Shown one piece after another: positions 5,653-13,121 of a stretch of DNA of 15,546 nucleotides. The notes under the pieces were generated by a model that searched no databases, was not told where the DNA came from, and worked only from the letters and a program-made list of their open reading frames with translations. Source of the stretch: an uncultured Rickettsiales bacterium (GTDB lineage: Bacteria; Pseudomonadota; Alphaproteobacteria; RF32; CAG-239); the NCBI GenBank assembly GCA_900551865.1, contig URXV01000018.1:1-15546 (forward strand), written 5' to 3'. The translations under genes and the position numbers were made by a program. How positions within the stretch are numbered: the first letter of the stretch is position 1; the number at the start of each line of letters is the position of its first letter.

Positions 5653-6660
5653 TTATCTCCCCTGATGATTGTCCAAAAACATCGGCATTGTCGACGGAAT
5701 GTTCCGCTCGATTAAACGGCTGTAAAGCGCGCCCTGCATAAAGTCTGCCAGGATTTTCTTTTCCCGGCCGTTAATGCCGACTTTTTGGATTGCATCACTG
5801 ATTATGCCCAGTTCGTTAACCAAACGGTCGATTTCCGCCGGATTGAGCGGGCTGCGTTCTCTGCGGCGCGCTATGTGGGGCACAGCCTCTATGTTTGTAA
5901 ACGGAATTTCGCGGTTATCGCGGTCGACCATCTTCAGGCTGACATTTTCTCCGCGGCCAATCATCCCCACGATTTCGTTAATATTCTGGCGGGTACCGGC
6001 GGAAATGGCACGATGAACCTCCGGACGAACCATCCGAGGAATGTCAAAATTTCCATCCGGATTATTCAGGTTGTTGGCACGGGCTTTGAAATGGCGGGTG
6101 AAGTTGCTTAAAAAGCACAATTCTTCACCGGCATTAATATAAACGACATTCAGCTTGTAGCCTTTGTTCAGAAAAAGCGCTTTCAGGGAATTTTCCGGCG
6201 AAGACTGGATATCCAGCGCAGGCGCGCTGATTAAAACGCTTTGCCCGTTGGCCGCTGCGCCCATCATCAACCGGTCTTTAATAGCGCCGGGTATCTGCCC
6301 GAAATAGTCGGCAACCAGCGGATTCTCTTTGCTCTTTTCCAGCATACGGCTGTCAAAACGGCGAAAATCGTCATAGTCAATTTTTAATATCGTTCCGGGA
6401 TAGCGCGCGAGGATATCTTCTTCCACCAGCGTTTTTCCCGACCCGGGATACCCCAAAACCAGTTCGACGTGCGGGTGTTTGTCGGCCGGAACGGATGCCA
6501 GCCGGTGCCCGACAACATTGCCGATAATCTTTTCAGCCTTATCGGAAGGAATTTTTTTGACATCATTTTTGCCGAATTTCGGATAACTGTTCAACGGGGC
6601 ATTATTTATCACATACAAAATATTGTGGTATGCTTCAAGCAAGTCGGCTTGTCTGCTCAT
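5653..6660 (-). CDS. Zeta-toxin-like P-loop kinase
   Basis: The product is 335 aa. A 64-residue N-terminal region leads into VELVLGYPGSGKT, with a Walker A at 70-77. ILKIDYDDFRRFDSRML (91-107) follows, matching the zeta-toxin/AAA_33 pattern in which an Asp and an Arg after beta-2 bind substrate. GAAANGQSVLISAPALD continues the kinase core. Zeta toxins phosphorylate UDP-N-acetylglucosamine, while related kinases act on other small molecules; the substrate here is not evident. The C-terminal ~100 residues, including a basic HIARRRERS patch, are not recognised. Start ATG 6660 has AAAGGA at good spacing and a promoter at 6698-6725. No epsilon-type antitoxin frame is seen upstream. It precedes surE by 5 bp, so a housekeeping or regulatory kinase is as likely as a toxin. 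Confidence 0.7.
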   Translation of the reverse strand: MSRQADLLEAYHNILYVINNAPLNSYPKFGKNDVKKIPSDKAEKIIGNVVGHRLASVPADKHPHVELVLGYPGSGKTLVEEDILARYPGTILKIDYDDFRRFDSRMLEKSKENPLVADYFGQIPGAIKDRLMMGAAANGQSVLISAPALDIQSSPENSLKALFLNKGYKLNVVYINAGEELCFLSNFTRHFKARANNLNNPDGNFDIPRMVRPEVHRAISAGTRQNINEIVGMIGRGENVSLKMVDRDNREIPFTNIEAVPHIARRRERSPLNPAEIDRLVNELGIISDAIQKVGINGREKKILADFMQGALYSRLIERNIPSTMPMFLDNHQGR

Positions 6661-6697
6661 TGTCTGTCCTTTCTTATTGTTTTTGTCTTATGCCTTT

Positions 6698-6725
6698 TAA
6701 ATAACCTTTTTTTAATTTTTGTCAA
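6698..6725 (-). promoter_or_regulatory. Promoter candidate for the kinase-surE operon
   Basis: On the minus strand TTGACA (6725-6720) is 16 bp from TATTTA (6703-6698), in a very AT-rich spacer 38 bp before the kinase ATG. The -35 is perfect and the -10 is fair. The rest of this 191-bp divergent spacer (6661-6851) must also hold the promoter of the + strand gene at 6852, for which no convincing pair was found. Confidence 0.5.
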
Positions 6726-6851
6726 ATTATTTATCCGATTATTCCCTTGCATAATTAACAAAAAAAACAATTTTTCCGCTTGCATTTTTGGCAGCGGCAG
6801 GCTAAGTTTTACCGGTTTAATAATTTTTATTCATATCATTAATTTACATTT

Positions 6852-7409
6852 ATGGTTTATCTTACATTTATTCGCTACGCCGAGGTAAAAGCCGACGGCT
6901 GTATTTCCGTTAAAGATGCCAGGCAGCTGTTTCTTCTGGCAAAAAACATCGTTGAAAAATTCGGCAAACCGCAGATGCTTTATGCCGCGGGAGACGACGG
7001 AGGCCTGCAATCCGCACGAATAGCCAACCTTGCCTGTACGGCGCACGGCATCCATGAAAGTCCGGCCCTGAACGATAAGGCACCGATACAAGACACACGG
7101 GCTTTTATTGATATTGCCGAAGCGGAAGCCGGAAAAATCCAAGCCCGGCATATTGTCCTGATTTGCTCGCACAGCGCATTCAACCGCCTGTTGCACCAAA
7201 GCCCCGCTTTCGGCAACAGCTATACGCTCTGCGCTTCGGACTGGGGGAAATTTTTGGACAATTATGTCAAAATATGGTCGCCGTTTGATTTGGACTGCGA
7301 ACATCCCGACGAGGCAAGAAAGCTGGCTGACCGAATTTTCAACATCCCATGCAGCACAGACGAGTCTATGCTCATTGAAAGGACGCTGGCCGCATACGGC
7401 GCCATTTAG
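6852..7409 (+). CDS. Histidine-phosphatase-superfamily-like protein with His-to-Tyr change
   Basis: The product is 185 aa. The N-terminus YLTFIRYAEV matches the first strand and catalytic loop of SixA/phosphoglycerate-mutase-like phosphatases (normally R-H-G/A-E), but the phosphorylated His is Tyr9, codon TAC. The rest of the pattern is visible: R8, R56 in LQSARIANLA, and H107 in HIVLICSHSAF, which corresponds to the second catalytic His. With the nucleophile missing it is probably a non-catalytic binding protein or has altered chemistry. The assignment rests on the arrangement of motifs and is moderate. The ATG at 6852 begins directly at the first strand, yet it lacks a Shine-Dalgarno and sits in AT-rich DNA. 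It is divergent from the kinase-surE operon and ends before a strong terminator. Confidence 0.55.
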   Translation: MVYLTFIRYAEVKADGCISVKDARQLFLLAKNIVEKFGKPQMLYAAGDDGGLQSARIANLACTAHGIHESPALNDKAPIQDTRAFIDIAEAEAGKIQARHIVLICSHSAFNRLLHQSPAFGNSYTLCASDWGKFLDNYVKIWSPFDLDCEHPDEARKLADRIFNIPCSTDESMLIERTLAAYGAI

Positions 7410-7410
7410 C

Positions 7411-7445
7411 ATTTTGCCGCCCGCAACCGGAATTTGCGGCAAAAT
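7411..7445. repeat. 10-bp inverted repeat after the stop of the 6852 gene
   Basis: ATTTTGCCGC (7411-7420) and GCGGCAAAAT (7436-7445) are perfect inverted copies around a 15-nt loop, starting 2 bp past the stop codon. No T-run follows on the + strand, so this alone is not a canonical terminator. It could protect the mRNA 3' end. Confidence 0.6.
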
Positions 7446-7496
7446 TATTGCAATTCATTGCCGGAACCTGTCTGTTGGCACTCCGCGCATTTTTCC

Positions 7497-7535
7497 AAAT
7501 CCCTGCCATACCTTTACCGGGCGGCAGGGATTTTT
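7497..7535 (+). terminator. Intrinsic terminator between convergent genes
   Basis: AAATCCCTGCC (7497-7507) and GGCAGGGATTT (7523-7533) form an 11-bp stem that runs into TTTTT (7531-7535). It lies between the + strand gene ending at 7409 and the minus-strand gene ending at 7561. The A-rich 5' side suggests it also works on the opposite strand. Confidence 0.8.
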
Positions 7536-7560
7536 GCATTGCGCAGCGCTCCGAATATGC

Positions 7561-8511
7561 TCAAGCTGCAATACGCCGTTTGTTTTCTTTGACTTTCAAG
7601 TGAAAAAGGTAACATTTTTCGCAACGGGAAGATTTAAGAACTTTCATAATTGGAATTCCCAGAAAACAGATGTTTTTCCGGGTAACGGCATATTTTGCGG
7701 GTATCAGGTCATTTACCGAAGCGAAAGCCCGCGTATACAGGCGTGCCAACTGGTATTCCGCCGTTGACGGCTTCTCGCGCACCATACCGGCTGCCGGCTC
7801 CAGCGGAGGCATATACCAAATTCCGGAAACCGCTGCTGCCCTTTTTAACTTTTTTAGAACAAGCGGCGTCCAGAACATATCGGCAAATTTTGTATCTTCT
7901 TTAAAAAACAACCCGTTTTCCAACAACGCCCGGCGCAGATAGATTTTATTTCCGACATAAGAATATTGCGGTATTCTCCATAAACGGGCTTTTTCTTTCA
8001 ATGAAGACGTGACCCCGGTTTCGGCTATATTGACCAGAATATCCTCCCCTGCGGAATTTGACGTTTTAATGCCGCAGCCGGCAATTTCCGCACGCTTTTT
8101 GCAAGCAAACCGGTACAATTCCCGATAGAATCCAGGAGAAACTTTTGCTCCGGGTTCAAAAAAGGCAACATATTCGCCCCGGCTTTCTTCCAACCCGATG
8201 TTCATTGCCGCATATTTTTCGGTTCCGGGAGCCCTAACAAAACGCAACCTCCCGTCTTGCATCATATCTTCAGGCAGAGATTGCAAACTATTCTCCCGGG
8301 AAAAAGATGCATTGAAGCAAGACGCCTTTGGAGAAGCCGAGGACAAAACAGATTGGTTAAAAAAAGAACTGCCCAAAGAAAATGCTTTTCGGGACGATGC
8401 GACGCACACCACTTCAATTTCCGAACCGTATTCATTTAGGATTTGCCGCAATTCGGGCCAGACAGCCCCGGCATTGCGGCTTAAGGGAACTATTATTGAC
8501 ACCTGCACCAT
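7561..8511 (-). CDS. Family 2 glycosyltransferase, divergent
   Basis: The product (316 aa) begins VSIIVPLSRN, the first strand of GT-A family 2 enzymes. EIEVVCVAS (31-39) is the second strand. LRFVRAPGTEKYAAMNIGLEESRGEYVAFFEPGA (89-122) matches the usual core R-x-N-G-L-G-x-A-R-N-x-G-L-x-x-A-x-G-x-Y-I-x-F-L-D-x-D, but the DXD position reads E119-P-G. About 47 mostly serine-rich residues (39-85) are inserted where DGSTD normally follows. The C-terminus (ICFLGIPIMKV ... CYLFHLKVK) has the short repeated hydrophobic-basic motifs seen at the ends of many capsule/LPS transferases. It probably makes a surface glycan, with substrate unknown and metal binding doubtful. Start 8511 has a perfect AGGAGGT. 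Confidence 0.8.
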   Translation of the reverse strand: MVQVSIIVPLSRNAGAVWPELRQILNEYGSEIEVVCVASSRKAFSLGSSFFNQSVLSSASPKASCFNASFSRENSLQSLPEDMMQDGRLRFVRAPGTEKYAAMNIGLEESRGEYVAFFEPGAKVSPGFYRELYRFACKKRAEIAGCGIKTSNSAGEDILVNIAETGVTSSLKEKARLWRIPQYSYVGNKIYLRRALLENGLFFKEDTKFADMFWTPLVLKKLKRAAAVSGIWYMPPLEPAAGMVREKPSTAEYQLARLYTRAFASVNDLIPAKYAVTRKNICFLGIPIMKVLKSSRCEKCYLFHLKVKENKRRIAA

Positions 8512-8540
8512 TTTTACCTCCTCTGCCGAGTTGGATATAG

Positions 8541-8552
8541 GTATTTAAATAC
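8541..8552. promoter_or_regulatory. Perfect 12-bp palindrome upstream of the glycosyltransferase
   Basis: GTATTTAAATAC is a perfect palindrome 30 bp before the glycosyltransferase ATG, next to TATATC, which could serve as a -10. It could be an operator, or simply AT-rich chance. Confidence 0.3.
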
Positions 8553-8610
8553 AGATAAAAAGAGGCCGCAGAAAAATATTCTCCTTCTAAGACTAAATAA
8601 CGCGGTGAAG

Positions 8611-8649
8611 ACGCCTGCCGATAAACAAACTCATTCTCAGGCGTTTATC
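8611..8649 (-). other. Two interleaved inverted repeats at the marC stop
   Basis: ACGCCTG/CAGGCGT (8611-8617 with 8638-8644) and GATAAAC/GTTTATC (8620-8626 with 8643-8649) are both perfect 7-bp pairs. They interleave as a-b-a'-b' and share two bases. They overlap the marC stop codon. No T-run follows, so a simple terminator is unlikely. Confidence 0.45.
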
Positions 8650-9242
8650 TGGCGGACCAATTCGGCAACGTTGGTAATAAACAATTTTACGGAAATTGCC
8701 AAAAGCACCATACCGAAAAACTTTTTCATAACATAAATGGCGGCGCTGCTCAGATGTTTTTTGAAAAAACGCGACAGACGGATTGTGCCGTATATGGCAA
8801 CGCAATCCAGCAAAACGGCAAGCAAAACATTTATATCGGCATACTGGGAACGGATGGCCAACAGTGCCGTCAGGGTTCCGGCGCCGACAAACAGAGGAAA
8901 CACGACCGGGACAAACGTAGCATCGCCGGAAATGTCCGTGCCTTCGCAGACCAGATTAATATCCAATATCATTTCCAGACTGAACAGAAAGACTATCAGC
9001 GCACCGGCAATCGCAAACGAGGAGATGTCCAGCCCGAACAGTTTCAGAAACGCTTCGCCGGCATAAAAGAAGAATACCAGCAACACCAGAGAATAGATAA
9101 ATGCGCGGCGGGCGCTGATTTTTATCCCCTTGTTCTGCAGGTTTATCACTATCGGCAGATTGCCCGGGATATCCGTAATCGCCAACAGGACGACAAACGA
9201 GCTTAGCAATTCGCGTAAATTAAATTCCGATAAAAAATGCAT
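8637..9242 (-). CDS. MarC family integral membrane protein
   Basis: The product (201 aa, the usual MarC/UPF0056 length) has about six hydrophobic segments and no signal peptide. Family marks are ITDIPGNLPIVINL near the N-terminus (MarC normally D-P-x-G-N-x-P), SFAIAGALIVFLFSLEMI in the middle and FPLFVGAGTLTALLAI in the second half. It is an inner-membrane protein of unknown transport function; the name comes from an old and unsupported link with multiple antibiotic resistance. Start ATG 9242 has AAAGGA nearby. It lies 171 bp after nrdB and 125 bp before the glycosyltransferase, all on the same strand. No strong promoter was found in either gap, so it could be read from the nrd operon or have its own weak promoter. 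Confidence 0.9.
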   Translation of the reverse strand: MHFLSEFNLRELLSSFVVLLAITDIPGNLPIVINLQNKGIKISARRAFIYSLVLLVFFFYAGEAFLKLFGLDISSFAIAGALIVFLFSLEMILDINLVCEGTDISGDATFVPVVFPLFVGAGTLTALLAIRSQYADINVLLAVLLDCVAIYGTIRLSRFFKKHLSSAAIYVMKKFFGMVLLAISVKLFITNVAELVRQINA

Positions 9243-9273
9243 TTTCCATCCTTTGTATTTTCATTTGGGTTAT

Positions 9274-9413
9274 GCCCGGACGAGAACCGGCAGGCAGCCG
9301 GGTTCTGCGACCACCGAGCGGAAGCCGGGAGAGCAGCCGGACAGCAGGAGCTGACCGGGCGGGCAGCCGGTGCCGTGGTTGCCAGACGGGAGCCGGGTTT
9401 AGCGCCACGGGGC
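9274..9413. repeat. GC-rich degenerate repeat spacer between nrdB and marC
   Basis: This spacer is clearly more GC-rich than its surroundings. AGCCGG recurs five times (starts 9296, 9323, 9335, 9365, 9391), mostly 26-30 bp apart, with related flanks such as CAGCCGG and GGAGCCGGGTT. GAACCGG and CCGGGTTC around 9284-9305 can form a hairpin with one bulged base. It contains no credible gene. Confidence 0.5.
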
Positions 9414-10448
9414 TCAGATTTCGTCCCAGCCCTCAACGGCGGTGCTTTGGTTATACGACGATACGTTGGCTTCAAAGAAGTTCCCTTTTACATTTCCCTC
9501 GCCGTTGGTATCGGCAACCTTTTCCAGCTGCTTGTACGGGTTCTGGTCAAAGCCCTCATAGCGCGGTTTCAGCCCCAGATCCTTCAGGCGCTTGTTGGCG
9601 ATAAACTTCGTGTACTCCTCAATCGTCTTTTCGGTAATGCCAATAATGTTATGGCCGATGATGTGATTGCTCCAGGCAATTTCCTGCTCAACCGCCTTGT
9701 CAAACATCGCATACACCTCGTCCAGATTGAAGAAGCCGCTGTTCTCTTTCATTATTTCCTTAATAATATTGGCGAAAATGACGCAGTGGGTCAGCTCGTC
9801 GCGGTTAATGTACTTTATCTCGTCGGCAGTGCCTATCATCAGGCTGCGGGCGGCGAGATTGTAGAAGAAGTTAAAGCCGTTATAAAAATACACGCCCTCC
9901 AGCAGGTAGTTGGCAATCAGCACGCGGGCAAAGTTGATGTCGCTTTTGTTGTCAACAAAGTCCTGATAGATTTCGGCGATGTATTTGTTGCGTTCCAGCA
10001 AGACCTTGTCTTCACGCCATTTGTCATATATCTCGGCACGCTTGGCGGCGGGAATGATGCTCTCTATAATATAGGCGTAACTTTGCGAATGTACAGCCTC
10101 CTGATAGGTCTGAATCGCCAGAATCAGGTTGACTTCGGGCGCGGTGATGTATTCGCTGATGTTCGGCAGGTTGTTGGTCTGGATACTGTCCAGAAAAACC
10201 AGAAACGACAAAATGCCGTCATAAGCCGCCTTTTCCGAAGCGGTCAGCTCCTCATAGGCGCGCTTGTCGTCAAACAGCGACACCTTTTCGGGAATCCAGA
10301 AGTTTTCCATCATCAGGCGGTAGACTTTGTTTGCCCACTGGTATTTGACGTTGTTCAGGTTAAACAGGTTGGTTACGTTGCCGCCAATCATGCGGCGGTT
10401 GATGATTTCGTCATTTCCGTTGACGTTAAAAAGTTTTTTTCTCTGCAT
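9414..10448 (-). CDS. nrdB: Class I ribonucleotide reductase beta subunit
   Basis: The product (344 aa) carries the diiron-tyrosyl radical cofactor that starts reduction of ribonucleoside diphosphates by NrdA. All metal ligands are visible: D87, E117 and H120 in YQEAVHSQSY, E184 in LLEGVYFY, and E218 and H221 in RDELTH. The radical tyrosine is Y124, four residues after H120 as in E. coli NrdB, so it is a tyrosyl-radical enzyme. The C-terminal SSYNQSTAVEGWDEI is the tail that docks on NrdA, and its Tyr is a candidate radical relay. Start ATG 10448 has TAGGAGAG upstream, overlapping the nrdA stop, and lies 9 bp after it, so the two are cotranscribed and probably coupled. A GC-rich repeat spacer follows it. 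Confidence 0.95.
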   Translation of the reverse strand: MQRKKLFNVNGNDEIINRRMIGGNVTNLFNLNNVKYQWANKVYRLMMENFWIPEKVSLFDDKRAYEELTASEKAAYDGILSFLVFLDSIQTNNLPNISEYITAPEVNLILAIQTYQEAVHSQSYAYIIESIIPAAKRAEIYDKWREDKVLLERNKYIAEIYQDFVDNKSDINFARVLIANYLLEGVYFYNGFNFFYNLAARSLMIGTADEIKYINRDELTHCVIFANIIKEIMKENSGFFNLDEVYAMFDKAVEQEIAWSNHIIGHNIIGITEKTIEEYTKFIANKRLKDLGLKPRYEGFDQNPYKQLEKVADTNGEGNVKGNFFEANVSSYNQSTAVEGWDEI

Positions 10449-10457
10449 TTTTCTCTC

Positions 10458-12737
10458 CTATCCGGCGCAGCTGACGCATTCCGTCTTTTCCAGACTGGAA
10501 CCGTCCTTTTGAATGGTACGGGTGTAATAAAGGGTTTTGATGTCCTTTTTCCAGGCGCTCATTATCGTGTTGTAAATGTCTTTGGCGCGGATGTTGCGGT
10601 TTAAGTTATACATCAGTTCAATGGAAATGCCGGTATCAATCCACTTGTTAATGCGCGCCATAATGTCAACGACGGTTTCCTGGCTGATGTTGCGGTTTTC
10701 CTGATAAAACCAGAACTTGTCGCGAATATACGGCGGGCAGTTCGGAATGGAGCCTTTGCCGTGGGTTTCCACAAAGAACTTGCTGTAAACCGGCAGTACC
10801 GACGCCGAGCAGCCCTGTATCAGCGAAGAACTGGTATTAGGCGCAATCGCCGCTATCTGGCTGTTGCGAATGCCGTATTTCTGCAAATCGGCAAAGACTT
10901 CGTTCCAGGCTTCGGGATAGCGGGCATTTTTATTGAACCATATTTGGTCATGCCCCAAGATGACACCCCTGCTCCAGTCCGACCCCGCATAAGCGCCGAA
11001 TGTTCCCTTTTCTTTGGCGAGCTTAACGGAAGCACGGATATTATACAGCGCGATTTTTTCAAACAGCTCGTCAACATAATCCGCCGACAGAATATACGGA
11101 ATATTATTTTTGGCCAGCATATCGGCCAGCCCCATCGCGCCGACGCCGATGGTGCGGTAGCGCTTATTGTGCTCCTGCCCTTCCAGCACCGGAACGCGGG
11201 TAAAGTCTATCGCATTGTCCAGCAGGCGTACGGAAGTTTCGCAGACGCTCTCCAGCTCTGCGTCCGAATCGATATTCGCCAGATTGATTGACACCAGATT
11301 GCAGACGTGAACCAGACCGCCCTCCGCGGTGCGGACGACTTTGCCGTTTTCCAAAACGTCTTCGCCAATATGGCTCGGGCGGACGTTGCTGTGCGACTCG
11401 GTACAGAGGTTGGTGCCGACGATAACACCGTCGTGCTTGTTGGGATTGTAGCGGTTCAGCGTATCCTTAAACGCGATATAGGGCATACCGGTTTCTATCT
11501 GCGAACGCATAATTTTTTTCAACAGCTCTTTAGCCGGATAAAACTTAAACAGTTCCAGCTTGCCGAACGAGGCTTCCAGATACAGCTGGTTGTAGGCTTT
11601 TTCAAAGTCCTTTCCCCAGAGGTTAGCCAGTTCGATTCCATATTTGGTACGCACCTCGTGCGGGTCTACCATCAGCCAGTCTTCGTTGTTTTCCACCTTT
11701 TGCATAAACAAATCCGGCACGACGACCTGCGGGAAAATGTCATAGGCTTTCATACGCTGGTCGCCGTTTTCGGTCCGCAGCTCCAGAAAATCCTCAATAT
11801 CCAGATGCCACATATCCAACGACACGGTTACGGCGCCCTTACGTTTGCCCTGCTGGTTGACGGCCACCGCGGTATCGTTCAAAATGCGAATCCACGGAAT
11901 GACGCCGCCGGAGGAATTCTTTATCCCCTTGATGCGGGCACCTTTAGCCCGGACGCGGGAGGTGTTCACCCCTACCCCGCCGCCGAATTTGGAAATCGAC
12001 GACACCTGATCTATAACATAAAAAATAGACTCGCGCGTGTCTTCCATTGCGGTAATGAAGCAAGAACTGAGATTACCGTTCGGACGGCGCAGGTTCATCA
12101 AAAGCGGCGTACCGAGCGAGATTTTGCGGTCAGCCAGTTTTTCATAGGTATCCTTAACTTTGGCCATACGCGTGGCTTTGTCTTCGTCCTGTTCTATCAA
12201 CAGCGCGATTGAGAGGAACATATCCTGCGGCAACTCAACAATTTTATCGCCGTATTCGCAGAGATAGCGTTTCAGCAGCAGATTGGCACCGGCATAGTCA
12301 TAAACGAAGTCAAAATCGGGATTAATAAAGGATGCGGCTTCGGCAATTTCCTCTGGCGTATATTTTTCCGTAATTACAGTGCTGTATATTCCGTTATTGA
12401 CAGCATACTTTAGAAACGACACATAATCATACGGAGGTTCGTTCTTCGGCATATTCCGGGCAAGGGAAACCTGTTTGTACAACGCAAGCATCTTCAGCCG
12501 GCCGGCAACGTTCTTCCATTCCGGCTCTTCCACCGACGTCAGGCTTAAAACGTTCATTGTCAGAGCATTAAACAAGTCTACTGTCGTCATACCGTCTTTT
12601 ATATATTCGTCCAGATTCAACAGCGGCTTTTGCGAATCCAGCGGAAAGCCCCGGCAGACATCCGTCAGCAGCTTTTGAAGTTTAAAAATTGAAAATTCCT
12701 GCACGGCGCCGCCGCGTTTTACCAGATTTAGTGCCAT
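10458..12737 (-). CDS. nrdA: Class I ribonucleotide reductase alpha subunit
   Basis: The product (759 aa, normal length) is the catalytic subunit making deoxyribonucleotides. An N-terminal ATP-cone (VKRGGAVQEFSIFKLQKLL onward) suggests dATP overall-activity control. Active-site residues are C226 (LSSCF), N443-x-C445-x-E447 in GTNLCTES, and C479 in HVCNLVS. The radical-relay pair is Y737-Y738 (TLYYTRT), and the C-terminal redox cysteines are C754 and C757 (ECVSCAG). Everything needed for catalysis is present. Start ATG 12737 has AGAGGGA upstream, and a near-consensus promoter sits at 12770-12798. It is the first gene of the nrdAB operon. A search of the upstream region found no clear NrdR box, so the regulator is not evident. 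Confidence 0.96.
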   Translation of the reverse strand: MALNLVKRGGAVQEFSIFKLQKLLTDVCRGFPLDSQKPLLNLDEYIKDGMTTVDLFNALTMNVLSLTSVEEPEWKNVAGRLKMLALYKQVSLARNMPKNEPPYDYVSFLKYAVNNGIYSTVITEKYTPEEIAEAASFINPDFDFVYDYAGANLLLKRYLCEYGDKIVELPQDMFLSIALLIEQDEDKATRMAKVKDTYEKLADRKISLGTPLLMNLRRPNGNLSSCFITAMEDTRESIFYVIDQVSSISKFGGGVGVNTSRVRAKGARIKGIKNSSGGVIPWIRILNDTAVAVNQQGKRKGAVTVSLDMWHLDIEDFLELRTENGDQRMKAYDIFPQVVVPDLFMQKVENNEDWLMVDPHEVRTKYGIELANLWGKDFEKAYNQLYLEASFGKLELFKFYPAKELLKKIMRSQIETGMPYIAFKDTLNRYNPNKHDGVIVGTNLCTESHSNVRPSHIGEDVLENGKVVRTAEGGLVHVCNLVSINLANIDSDAELESVCETSVRLLDNAIDFTRVPVLEGQEHNKRYRTIGVGAMGLADMLAKNNIPYILSADYVDELFEKIALYNIRASVKLAKEKGTFGAYAGSDWSRGVILGHDQIWFNKNARYPEAWNEVFADLQKYGIRNSQIAAIAPNTSSSLIQGCSASVLPVYSKFFVETHGKGSIPNCPPYIRDKFWFYQENRNISQETVVDIMARINKWIDTGISIELMYNLNRNIRAKDIYNTIMSAWKKDIKTLYYTRTIQKDGSSLEKTECVSCAG

Positions 12738-12769
12738 TTTATTCCCTCTTTTATTTGTTGTCCGGAGGC

Positions 12770-12798
12770 AGTATAGACAAGCGTTTGCCTGCTGTAAA
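12770..12798 (-). promoter_or_regulatory. sigma70-type promoter of nrdAB
   Basis: On the minus strand TTTACA (12798-12793) is separated by 17 bp from TATACT (12775-12770), 32 bp before the nrdA ATG. Both hexamers are near consensus. Confidence 0.75.
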
Positions 12799-12928
12799 GA
12801 AACGGATTAAGTTATGCTGATATTTTTTTATAATTCAACCAGCGCACGGCATTTTGCACGGTTATGCAGCAAGGCAGCCAATATACTTTTTCACACCGTT
12901 TTCAAAAAATGCTTGCATTTATATTTTT

Positions 12929-12957
12929 TTGGCATATAGATAACTCTTGCTTATATG
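12929..12957 (+). promoter_or_regulatory. Promoter candidate for tRNA-Gln
   Basis: TTGGCA (12929-12934) and TATATG (12952-12957) are 17 bp apart and would start transcription some 15 nt before the tRNA. An alternative is TTGCAT (12913-12918) with TATAGA. The near-palindrome AAATGCTTGCATTT (12907-12920) lies just upstream, in the spacer shared with divergent nrdA. Confidence 0.4.
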
Positions 12958-12979
12958 CGATATGAGCAATGTTTTGTGT

Positions 12980-13054
12980 TGGGGTGTCGCCAAGTGGTAA
13001 GGCATCGGCTTTTGGTGCCGACATTCGTTGGTTCGAATCCAGCCACCCCAGCCA
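12980..13054 (+). tRNA. tRNA-Gln (anticodon UUG)
   Basis: A complete 75-nt cloverleaf. The acceptor stem is TGGGGTG (12980-12986) with CACCCCA (13044-13050), followed by discriminator G and an encoded CCA (13052-13054). The anticodon arm is TCGGC-TTTTGGT-GCCGA, giving anticodon TTG, which reads CAA (Gln). The T-arm is GTTGG-TTCGAAT-CCAGC with one G-U pair. It has its own terminator 8 bp downstream. An integrase gene begins right after, so its 3' half is the likely integration target. Confidence 0.96.
13020..13054 (+). other. Probable attachment site (attL) in the tRNA-Gln 3' half
   Basis: Tyrosine integrases commonly recombine within tRNA 3' ends and leave the tRNA intact. The integrase starts 90 bp after this tRNA, points away from it, and base composition turns AT-rich at about this place. 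The duplicated core expected at the other end of the element is not within the window, so the exact core cannot be set. Confidence 0.45.
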
Positions 13055-13061
13055 AGCATAT

Positions 13062-13095
13062 AAATAGCTCGTTGAAATAACGAGCTATTTTTTTT
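13062..13095 (+). terminator. Intrinsic terminator after tRNA-Gln
   Basis: AAATAGCTCGTT (13062-13073), loop GAAAT and AACGAGCTATTT (13079-13090) form a 12-bp perfect stem followed by five more T. It is the strongest terminator in the window and separates tRNA transcription from the integrase. Confidence 0.9.
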
Positions 13096-13121
13096 GATTT
13101 TTACTAGTGATCTGCTAAATG
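13094..13121 (+). promoter_or_regulatory. Weak promoter candidate for the integrase
   Basis: TTGATT (13094-13099) and TAAATG (13116-13121) are 16 bp apart, directly after the tRNA terminator. Both hexamers are only partial matches. Confidence 0.3.

Noticed and set aside
9237..10604. A 455-codon open frame antisense to nrdB
   Set aside because: Complete overlap with a certain gene carrying all catalytic residues. The frame is a shadow with no SD.
11307..12212. A 301-codon + strand frame inside nrdA
   Set aside because: Antisense shadow of nrdA.
12776..12979. NrdR boxes upstream of nrdA
   Set aside because: CCAATATAC near 12880 resembles half a box, but no pair of full palindromic boxes was found.
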